A stretch of DNA of 10,034 nucleotides, from positions 1 through 10,034 of the forward strand of contig JAOZHK010000201.1 of NCBI GenBank assembly GCA_026014905.1, read 5' to 3'. The notes under the pieces were generated by a model that did no database searches, was not told the origin of the DNA, and saw only the letters and a program-made list of their open reading frames with translations. The translations under genes and the position numbers were made by a program. The DNA is from Candidatus Bathyarchaeota archaeon (lineage in GTDB: Archaea > Thermoproteota > Bathyarchaeia > RBG-16-48-13 > GCA-020355125). Positions 5,086 through 10,034 of the stretch are shown piece by piece. Each line of letters opens with the position of its first letter. Position 1 is the stretch's first letter.

Positions 5086-5220
5086 ATGAAGCACATCATT
5101 TGGTGTCCTACGCGTGGTTGGCGACCCGAAGCATGGTGTCTCGAGGTGCGTGACCCACAGAAATACGGTCCCTGCTATCACTGCATGTATGGCGCCCGAG
5201 GCCGCGGAAAAGCTAGCTAG
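5086..5220 (+). CDS. Second small zinc-binding protein, 44 aa
   Basis: ATG at 5086 gives a 44-residue product with cysteines at 7, 18 and the pair C30-x-x-H-C33, plus flanking tryptophans (W6, W12, W17) and a basic tail R-G-R-G-K. Four cysteines in two groups fit one structural zinc. It differs in spacing from the 48-aa zinc protein at 4475, so the two are not obvious duplicates. The last codons GCT AGC TAG lie in the AGCT palindrome at 5210-5223, so that element supplies both the final two residues and the stop codon. The basic tail suggests nucleic-acid contact, but function is unknown. Confidence 0.55.
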   Translation: MKHIIWCPTRGWRPEAWCLEVRDPQKYGPCYHCMYGARGRGKAS

Positions 5221-5223
5221 CTT
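5210..5223. repeat. AGCT-type palindromic element supplying a stop codon
   Basis: Perfect 14-bp palindrome aagctagctagctt. TAG at 5218-5220 terminates the 44-aa zinc protein. The right flank TTGT matches the copy at 5264. Confidence 0.9.
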
Positions 5224-5263
5224 GTAGATATTGTATTTGACCCTCCTGATGTGCTAATACTAT

Positions 5264-5271
5264 AGCTAGCT
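5264..5271. repeat. AGCT-type palindromic element, last copy
   Basis: AGCTAGCT followed by TGT, the same right flank as the copy at 5210. No AGCT or long CG intergenic palindromes are seen to the right of this point. Confidence 0.8.
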
Positions 5272-5287
5272 TGTTTCCTCCAACAGT

Positions 5288-5308
5288 TTGAAGTCTTCAA
5301 TCCCAGAT
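5288..5308 (+). repeat. Direct repeat around the cupin gene, left copy
   Basis: ttgaagtcttcaatcccagat, which aligns with 5754-5775 with one base gap and one mismatch. It contains the odd palindrome TGAAG-T-CTTCA. Only two copies exist in the window, one on each side of the cupin gene. Confidence 0.7.
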
Positions 5309-5332
5309 ACTTTTATAACGAGTTGGGATTGA
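5297..5332 (+). terminator. Hairpin upstream of the cupin promoter
   Basis: TCAATCCCA (5297-5305) pairs perfectly with TGGGATTGA (5324-5332) over an 18-base AT-rich loop. A pyrimidine-rich stretch (TCTTCTCGTTTCTCT) follows, which would fit termination of upstream transcription. An operator upstream of the cupin TATA box is the alternative. One arm lies inside the direct repeat. Confidence 0.4.
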
Positions 5333-5370
5333 TCTTCTCGTTTCTCTACCACTTTGTCCATTCATTATTG

Positions 5371-5378
5371 TTTATATA
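5371..5378 (+). promoter_or_regulatory. TATA box of the cupin gene
   Basis: TTTATATA, the classic archaeal TATA sequence, 33-40 bp upstream of ATG 5411. Initiation about 25 bp downstream gives a leader of some ten bases. It is the strongest promoter match in the window. Confidence 0.65.
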
Positions 5379-5410
5379 CCTAAACGAAGATGATCAGCTT
5401 GTGAATACAC

Positions 5411-5707
5411 ATGACACGTGGCGATATATTTGAGAATCTGGAGTTTCTGCACAGTCCTCAAAAGGCGGCGCTTGCAGAAACTGATGGATATGCTGTGATG
5501 CGGATCGCTCTGGGAAAAAATGGACGGGTTCCTCCACATCTGGCATCGCATGCCGCGTTCTTCCTCGTGCTACAGGGAAAGGCAATCATCACATCCGGTG
5601 AGGACGAGATCGAACTTGAAGCGCATCAATATGTTTCGATAGAAGCCGACCAAATGCGGGGGATTCATGCACTAGACGATGTGGTTATTCTGGCTGTGAG
5701 AGACTAA
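5411..5707 (+). CDS. Small single-domain cupin protein
   Basis: A 98-aa beta-barrel protein of the cupin superfamily, the usual length for a single-domain member. Cupin motif 1 is seen as G-R-V-P-P-H43-L-A-S-H47-A-A-F-F-L-V-L-Q-G, with spacing H-x3-H in place of the usual H-x-H. A loop with acidic residues (SGEDEIELEAHQYVSI) follows, and motif 2 carries a single histidine near residue 86 (MRGIHAL). A metal or small-ligand site is therefore possible but not standard. Small cupins act as isomerases, oxygenases or ligand sensors, and nothing here decides between these. The gene has its own promoter and a T-rich end signal, so it is probably monocistronic. It is flanked by two copies of a 21-22 bp direct repeat. 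Confidence 0.8.
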   Translation: MTRGDIFENLEFLHSPQKAALAETDGYAVMRIALGKNGRVPPHLASHAAFFLVLQGKAIITSGEDEIELEAHQYVSIEADQMRGIHALDDVVILAVRD

Positions 5708-5749
5708 CTGATTAGAATTTCAGTCAGTACCAAGATCTTTTATTTTTCC
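5707..5749 (+). terminator. Probable terminator of the cupin gene
   Basis: A short stem ACTGA (5707-5711) with TCAGT (5720-5724) is followed by the T-rich run CTTTTATTTTTCC (5737-5749). Archaeal RNA polymerase commonly terminates at T-runs, so the T-run is the main signal. Confidence 0.4.
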
Positions 5750-5753
5750 TGAC

Positions 5754-5775
5754 TTGAAGTCCTTAAATCCCAGAT
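5754..5775 (+). repeat. Direct repeat around the cupin gene, right copy
   Basis: ttgaagtcc followed by ttaaatcccagat, matching 5288-5308 except for one inserted C and one C-to-A change. It begins five bases after the T-rich run. Confidence 0.7.
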
Positions 5776-5853
5776 CAGCCTATTTCGGTCCATATACGCG
5801 AGCATAATATGTCAAGGACAACAGTTATCCCTTCGCAGTCACTATTAAAAAGT

Positions 5854-5908
5854 GGGGAAGAAGCTGAGGGGTCATCACTGCATTTGCAGTACGCTCAGAC
5901 TTCTCCCC
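5854..5908 (+). ncRNA. Long imperfect hairpin, candidate structured RNA
   Basis: GGGGAAGAAG (5854-5863) pairs with CTTCTCCCC (5900-5908) with one bulged A. CTGAG (5864-5868) then pairs with CTCAG (5894-5898), and at the tip ACTGCA (5877-5882) pairs with TGCAGT (5885-5890) around two T. This gives about 20 pairs within 55 bases in the 379-bp gap before the thiamine-diphosphate enzyme gene. A 36-codon frame (ATG 5809) crosses it, but that frame looks like chance. No T-run follows, so a terminator is not favoured. A processed small RNA or a leader element are options. The remainder of the gap shows nothing convincing. Confidence 0.4.
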
Positions 5909-6054
5909 TACACGCGTGATTAAGTGTACCCATGAGTACGACACCCTTAAGATGTTATAGTTATATAATATCGTCTTTTTCGCATGTTATCCTGACTAAT
6001 ATGTCTATCGGGAGGCGGGTAGTGAAGGGATCCGCGCTAAGTATAATCTCAAGC

Positions 6055-6062
6055 ATTAAATT
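6055..6062 (+). promoter_or_regulatory. TATA-like box for the thiamine-diphosphate enzyme gene
   Basis: ATTAAATT centred about 28 bp upstream of ATG 6087, the spacing expected for a leaderless archaeal transcript. No ribosome binding site precedes the ATG, which agrees. Confidence 0.45.
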
Positions 6063-6086
6063 GACTAAAGACATTATTATTGAATT

Positions 6087-7853
6087 ATGTCCGAGATTGA
6101 TCACTCAACATCCTTTGTTAAGGTACACAAAGTCGATTCTGCTGCAGAAGCGTATTTAGAAATCTTCAGACATTGGGGAATAAAATATGTGTTTGGGTCT
6201 CCAGGTAGCGAGTATATTCCCTTCTGGGAAGCCTTAGCAAAATTTTCATCCTTAGATAAATTTCCTCGATACATTAATGCACGACATGAAAGCCTTGCTC
6301 TAGCAATGGCACGAGGCTATACCATGGGCACGGGACTACCTCAAGTCGTATTGTTGCATGTCTCCTTTGGTCTTCTTCATGGGGCAATGGAGATCAAAGC
6401 AATTTTCAATGAAAATATTCCAATGATTATCATAGCAGGTCATAACGTCACACATGAAGACGAAGTATGGGGAGGCACTCCTGGTCCTCACTACCTTGCA
6501 TTCTCAGAAGTGGGCGGCACCCAGCGACTCATACAACCTTATGTAAAATGGTGTCACGAGCCTTCCACGAATCGAAACATCAATTATATCTTATCTCGTG
6601 CTCTTCGTTTGACAATGACAGAGCCCCGTGGTCCTGTCTTCTTATCACTATCCCGAGAACTATTATTTGAAAAACTATCACAGATCGAGATCCCTACAAA
6701 AATTCAGCCTGCCACATCGATACAAGCAGATCCAGCAGCGATAAACACGTTAGCGCATCAACTTCTTTCGGCAACAAATCCCGTCATCTATACTCGTTAT
6801 TTAGGACGAAACCCTAAAACTGTTGAAATATTAGTTCAATTAGCGGAGCTCCTATCCATCCCTGTCGTAGAAACTCCAGCCTACATGAATTTTCCGACAA
6901 ATCATCCTCTACACCTTGGATACAACATCCAACCGTTCCTCAGCGAGGCAGACATGATTGTGGTAATAGATAGCAGCAGTTGGCCACCATGGTACCCTCC
7001 TACAAAGGGGTTGCAGTCCAATAAAGCCATAATTTCTTATATAGACCTAGATCCCACGCAGCTTAAATACCCCTATTGGGGGTATCCCGCGGATTTATTA
7101 ATCACCGGTGATTCTCAGCTTGTTCTTCCAGCTCTCCTCCAGATTCTCAGAAAGAAAATCGAAGACCCCACGCGCGTGCTTAGACGAGAGCGATACAATC
7201 AATTAACAATCCAGCACACCAAGTTACGAGAGAAATGGCGAGAAGAAGCATATGCCAGTCAAAAGAACCATCCAATCGATCCCAAATGGTTCTGTCACCA
7301 ATTGAATCAAGCTATTGACAAGAATACTATCATTGTGAATGAAACAATAACGCACTGGCTAACGATAAATAAATACCTCGAAAAGAACCGAGTTAAAACG
7401 GGCTCTCGTTTTGAGGGTGCAGGGGCAACAGCATCGGCCGGTCTTGGTCAAGGATTAGGCGTTGCTCTAGGACTGAAACTCGCACACCCGAATAAAACAA
7501 TTATTGCACTGGAAGGCGATGGATGCTTCCATTATAACCCTGTTATTCCAGCCTTTGGTTTAGCTCAAGAATATAACCTTCCGTTTTTAACAATCATTTT
7601 TAATAATCAAGCTTATGCTGCAATGAAGCATCACTCCCGATATTACTCCAATGGATACGCTGTCTCAACAGAAACTTATTATGGAGTACCACAAAAACCA
7701 AAAGTGGAATACACAAAACTCTTAGCAGCATTCAACGGCTATTCAGCAATCATTGACGATCCAGACAAAATACAATCGTCCCTACAGCAAGCAATATCCC
7801 AAGTAAATAAAGGGAAACTTGCGCTTTTAGACGTGATTCTCCCCGAACCATGA
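6087..7853 (+). CDS. Thiamine-diphosphate-dependent enzyme, acetolactate synthase/benzoylformate decarboxylase superfamily
   Basis: A 588-aa, full-length protein with the three classic domains. The N-terminal pyrimidine-binding domain (about 15-185) has G-I-K-Y-V-F-G-S-P-G-S-E and R-H-E68-S-L-A-L-A-M-A-R-G-Y, where E68 is the glutamate that activates the cofactor. The central domain (about 205-350) is the usual Rossmann-like fold. The C-terminal domain (about 385-580) carries G477-D478-G479 followed 26 residues later by N506-N507, the diphosphate/magnesium motif of the whole superfamily. Members make or break a carbon-carbon bond next to a carbonyl (2-oxoacid decarboxylases, carboligases). 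Specificity is not readable: true acetolactate synthase is doubtful because no small regulatory subunit or other branched-chain genes are adjacent. The enzyme is presumably cytoplasmic. It is followed after 64 bases by a luciferase-like oxidoreductase, probably co-transcribed. Confidence 0.9.
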   Translation: MSEIDHSTSFVKVHKVDSAAEAYLEIFRHWGIKYVFGSPGSEYIPFWEALAKFSSLDKFPRYINARHESLALAMARGYTMGTGLPQVVLLHVSFGLLHGAMEIKAIFNENIPMIIIAGHNVTHEDEVWGGTPGPHYLAFSEVGGTQRLIQPYVKWCHEPSTNRNINYILSRALRLTMTEPRGPVFLSLSRELLFEKLSQIEIPTKIQPATSIQADPAAINTLAHQLLSATNPVIYTRYLGRNPKTVEILVQLAELLSIPVVETPAYMNFPTNHPLHLGYNIQPFLSEADMIVVIDSSSWPPWYPPTKGLQSNKAIISYIDLDPTQLKYPYWGYPADLLITGDSQLVLPALLQILRKKIEDPTRVLRRERYNQLTIQHTKLREKWREEAYASQKNHPIDPKWFCHQLNQAIDKNTIIVNETITHWLTINKYLEKNRVKTGSRFEGAGATASAGLGQGLGVALGLKLAHPNKTIIALEGDGCFHYNPVIPAFGLAQEYNLPFLTIIFNNQAYAAMKHHSRYYSNGYAVSTETYYGVPQKPKVEYTKLLAAFNGYSAIIDDPDKIQSSLQQAISQVNKGKLALLDVILPEP

Positions 7854-7917
7854 TATCTGAAAACTACACGAAAGACTTTTATGGACAGCATTTCAAGTTT
7901 GATGAGAACTGAGGAAA

Positions 7918-8817
7918 ATGAGAAAAATGAAAATTGGTGTCATGAATGGCACGGTCTTTTCTCAACCAAGATTTCCAGTATCCCTTTTTGCTGACGTTGC
8001 TGTAGCTGCTGAACAATTAGGCTTCGACGGCTACTTTTCAAACGATCATTTAAATCTTCCATGGGGTGACGACACCTGTCACCCTCAGATTCAAATCGCA
8101 TACACCGTAGCTAAAACACGTGTTATTGATCTGGGGAACGTTGTTTTACCAATTCCGCGATATTCTCCTGCGGATTTAGCAAAACAGATAGCTCACATTG
8201 ATATTCTTGCCCAAGGACGAACAGTTTGGGCTTATGGCGCTGGTTGGAACGAGAGAGAATTTAAAGGCTTTTCCCCCATGGCTAGATTCCCTGACGCCAG
8301 AACACGGGTACAAATGTTCCTTGAAGGCGCAGAACTTATGCGTAAACTATGGACCGAGAACGAGGTAACATTTCATGGCAAATTTTACTCATGCAACACC
8401 ACAGTTCTCAAGCCTAAACCAATTCAGAAACCATATCCTCCTATGCTCAATGGAGGGGCGGGACCTTATATGAGACGGATGGCAGCTAAACACTTTGATG
8501 GGTGGGCAACCACTAACTGGAGATGGACAGCTGAGAACGATCTACACGCAGAAGGATACCGCGCGCGAGTTGACGAAATCAAAGATTATTTGAAACAATA
8601 CAAACGAGATCCAGACAAATTCAGCTTCATGGTGGAAGGGGGCATTGAAGACTCCGTTAAAGTACTTGAAGCTTACCATGACGCTGGTTGCACATATTAT
8701 ATTCCAAGCATTTCTCCGTATGCTAAAGATCGCGACTATCCATTTCGATATTTCCCCGACGAACATATTATCCTATTAAAGAAATTCGCAAAAGATGTGC
8801 TCCCAAGCTTTAAGTAA
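7918..8817 (+). CDS. Luciferase-like (LLM class) flavin/F420-dependent oxidoreductase
   Basis: A 299-aa TIM-barrel protein of the bacterial-luciferase-like superfamily. Hallmarks are the start K-I-G-V-M-N-G, A-A-E-Q-L-G-F-D-G-Y-F-S-N-D-H-L (residues 30-45), and G-R-T-V-W-A-Y-G-A-G-W-N-E-R-E-F at 100-115, the phosphate-binding loop region. G-F-S-P plus F-P-D-A-R-x-R-V-x-M-F-L-E-G then introduces the helix seen in F420-using members. K-P-K-P-x-Q-K-P-Y-P-P and N-G-G-A-G are also typical. In an archaeon coenzyme F420 is the more likely cofactor than FMN. ATG 7927 (MKIGV) would remove three residues and sits at a better distance from GAGGA at 7911-7915, so it is an equally good start. The gene follows the thiamine-diphosphate enzyme and may act on its substrate or product, which is inference. 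Confidence 0.9.
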   Translation: MRKMKIGVMNGTVFSQPRFPVSLFADVAVAAEQLGFDGYFSNDHLNLPWGDDTCHPQIQIAYTVAKTRVIDLGNVVLPIPRYSPADLAKQIAHIDILAQGRTVWAYGAGWNEREFKGFSPMARFPDARTRVQMFLEGAELMRKLWTENEVTFHGKFYSCNTTVLKPKPIQKPYPPMLNGGAGPYMRRMAAKHFDGWATTNWRWTAENDLHAEGYRARVDEIKDYLKQYKRDPDKFSFMVEGGIEDSVKVLEAYHDAGCTYYIPSISPYAKDRDYPFRYFPDEHIILLKKFAKDVLPSFK

Positions 8818-8861
8818 CCCACATACGCACGCGGGTAATACAATATTTCTTGGAATATGCA

Positions 8862-9071
8862 ATGCACATTAAAATCACGGTTAAGCCAAATGCTCGAGAA
8901 GAAAAGATTCAGAAGATTGGAGAAAACGAATTTTTAGTTATGCTGAAAGAATCGCCCCAACAAGGGCGAGCGAATGCTCGGTTACTAAACCTGCTATCTC
9001 ATTTTTTTCAAAAAAAGGCGCGTATTGTGCATGGTATGACAGGTCGGCACAAGATTATTGAGCTTAGTTGA
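8862..9071 (+). CDS. DUF167/YggU family protein
   Basis: A 69-aa protein from ATG 8862 (an in-frame TTG at 8850 adds four residues). It matches the DUF167 pattern: an N-terminal strand with V-K-P-N-A-R, a central L-K-E-S-P-Q-Q-G-R-A-N-A-R-L-L-N-L-L loop-helix (residues 28-45), and a C-terminal I-V-H-G-M-T-G-R-H-K-I-I strand. The family is widespread in archaea and bacteria, small, and of unsettled function. It is separated from the oxidoreductase by 44 bases, and the family is usually not tied to any one pathway, so the location may be incidental. Confidence 0.85.
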   Translation: MHIKITVKPNAREEKIQKIGENEFLVMLKESPQQGRANARLLNLLSHFFQKKARIVHGMTGRHKIIELS

Positions 9072-9161
9072 TTAATTAGCATTAGGAACGGTGCAAAAAC
9101 ATAAAAACCTTCGAATCGTATTGTCAAAACTCTCTTTTCATATTAAAAATAGGCGATCGAC

Positions 9162-10034
9162 ATGTTAAAAAAAGTCGCGAATAAGTGGCTTGATGAAAAT
9201 AAGACACGTTTTACTCAAATCAGTGATTCGATTTGGGATTATGCAGAACTAGGACTACAGGAAACCAAATCAGCACAACTATTAGCCTCTGAATTCGAGA
9301 ACACAGGTTTTCAAGTCAAACAAGGCATTGCCGGAATGCCAACGGCATTCGTTGCTACATATGGAACTCATACGCCTGTTATTGGAATTCTAGGAGAATA
9401 TGATGCATTATCAGAGCTGTCACAGAAGCCGATCCCAAACAAAGAACCTATACTCGAAGGAGCCCCCGGTCATGGATGCGGGCATAATATCCATGGGACA
9501 TCCGGTGCTGCAGCTGCAATCGCTATCAAAGAAGTTATGGAGACTCACGATCTGAAAGGATCAATTAAATTCTTTGGATGTCCCGCTGAAGAAACTCTTG
9601 TAGGCAAAGTATTCATGGTTCGTGATGGTCTCTTTCAAGACTTGGATGCCGTCTTTAGCCATCATCCAGGATCGATGAATACTGCCCCACTTGGTAGTAG
9701 CAATGCGATGAATTCAGTTAAATTCCGCTTTCAAGGCGTAGCATCTCATGCTGGAGGTTCCCCCCATCGAGGACGAAGTGCACTGGACGCCGTGGAATTA
9801 ATGAATATCGGCGTGAATTTCATGCGCGAACATGTTGTTCCAGAAGCTCGAATACATTATATTATTGAGCAAGGAGGGGGCGCTCCAAATATCGTCCCCG
9901 CCACAGCGGATTCTTGGTATTTTGTGAGAGCTCCATTTCGCAGCCAGGTTAATCAAATCTATCAATGGATTTTACAAGTAGCTGAAGGCGCTGCAATGAT
10001 GACACAAACCAAACATGAACATCGCCTTCTCACA
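9162..10034 (+). CDS. M20 metallo-amidohydrolase, AbgB-like (partial, 3' end outside window)
   Basis: The frame is open from ATG 9162 to the window edge, 291 codons, with no stop. It is the N-terminal two-thirds of an M20-family amidohydrolase. Visible are the N-terminal helix with A-E-L-G-L-Q-E-T, G-E-Y-D-A-L (78-83), G-H-G-C106-G-H108-N with the metal-binding cysteine and histidine, P-A-E143-E144 holding the catalytic base and a metal ligand, and S-H167-H168-P-G. The lid/dimerisation domain then starts at S-H-A-G-G-S-P-H-R-G-R-S-A-L-D-A. The wording of these motifs is closest to AbgB, which splits p-aminobenzoyl-glutamate, but related enzymes cleave many N-acyl amino acids. It probably acts in the cytoplasm, with no signal peptide. 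It may belong with the two preceding enzymes functionally. The 90-base gap to DUF167 includes TATTAAAA (9141-9148), a possible own promoter. Confidence 0.88.
   Translation, partial: MLKKVANKWLDENKTRFTQISDSIWDYAELGLQETKSAQLLASEFENTGFQVKQGIAGMPTAFVATYGTHTPVIGILGEYDALSELSQKPIPNKEPILEGAPGHGCGHNIHGTSGAAAAIAIKEVMETHDLKGSIKFFGCPAEETLVGKVFMVRDGLFQDLDAVFSHHPGSMNTAPLGSSNAMNSVKFRFQGVASHAGGSPHRGRSALDAVELMNIGVNFMREHVVPEARIHYIIEQGGGAPNIVPATADSWYFVRAPFRSQVNQIYQWILQVAEGAAMMTQTKHEHRLLT

Noticed and set aside
7..5271. Palindromes as cloning artefacts, since they contain GCTAGC (NheI) and GCGCGC (BssHII) sites
   Set aside because: They vary in length and flanks, are woven into stop codons, and no vector sequence is visible.
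5288..5775. CRISPR repeat, because of a CTTCAATCCC-like motif
   Set aside because: Only two imperfect copies 466 bp apart with a full cupin gene between them, and no regular spacing or cas genes.
5854..5908. Thiamine pyrophosphate riboswitch upstream of a thiamine-diphosphate enzyme gene (GGGG and CTGAG are present)
   Set aside because: The second half of the conserved THI box (CCTGATCTGGATAATGCCAG-like) is missing, and such switches control thiamine synthesis or uptake genes, not cofactor users.
5809..5919. 36-codon frame crossing the long hairpin
   Set aside because: Low complexity and no recognisable features, and the pairing explains the sequence better.
5932..6159. 75-aa open frame overlapping the thiamine-diphosphate enzyme start
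   Set aside because: Unusual composition, no ribosome binding site, and it runs into a gene with clear homology in another frame.
7169..7178. CACGCGCGTG as another CG element
   Set aside because: It is shorter, lies inside a conserved coding region and lacks the core length of the intergenic copies.

Overview
The window looks archaeal. Several genes have AT-rich TATA-like boxes a short distance upstream of the start, at least one spacing fits leaderless transcription, and short zinc-binding proteins and two membrane isoprenylcysteine-methyltransferase-like enzymes are present. I cannot name the lineage. An Asgard, Bathyarchaeota-like or Thaumarchaeota-like source is possible, but I see no rRNA, tRNA or marker gene that would settle it.

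The window splits in two. The left half (about 1-5300) is a mosaic of small, mostly unrelated genes in mixed orientations. They are two membrane methyltransferases (22-738 and 2269-2877, minus), a MoaD/ThiS-like beta-grasp protein (853-1134, minus), an unknown helical protein (1268-1588, plus), a PD-(D/E)XK nuclease-like protein (1651-2028, minus), a truncated Old Yellow Enzyme gene (2995-3423, minus), a winged-helix/cupin protein (3515-4222, plus), two tiny zinc-binding proteins (4475-4621 and 5086-5220), a 63-aa unknown (4615-4806) and a 27-aa membrane peptide (4914-4997).

Almost every boundary in this half carries one of two short perfect palindromes: an alternating CG block (core acgcgcgcgcgt) or a tandem AGCT block (core agctagctagct). 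They touch or supply stop codons, and one lies exactly where the Old Yellow Enzyme gene is cut off. Some flanking bases are also repeated: a 20-bp segment occurs as an exact inverted pair at 1198-1217 and 2980-2999, and CG palindrome plus ATAGGAAA occurs inverted on both sides of the nuclease-like gene. This suggests cassettes joined or moved at palindromic ends, and it is the most unusual signal in the window.

The right half (about 5400-10034) is ordinary and all on the plus strand. It holds a small cupin with a clear TATA box, a thiamine-diphosphate enzyme of the acetolactate synthase/benzoylformate decarboxylase superfamily, a luciferase-like flavin/F420 oxidoreductase, a DUF167/YggU protein and the start of an M20 (AbgB-like) amidohydrolase that runs off the end. 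The thiamine-diphosphate enzyme, oxidoreductase and amidohydrolase could form a small-molecule catabolic group, but no substrate can be read from the sequence. A long imperfect hairpin (5854-5908) and a repeated 21-22 bp motif (5288-5308 and 5754-5775) surround the cupin gene.
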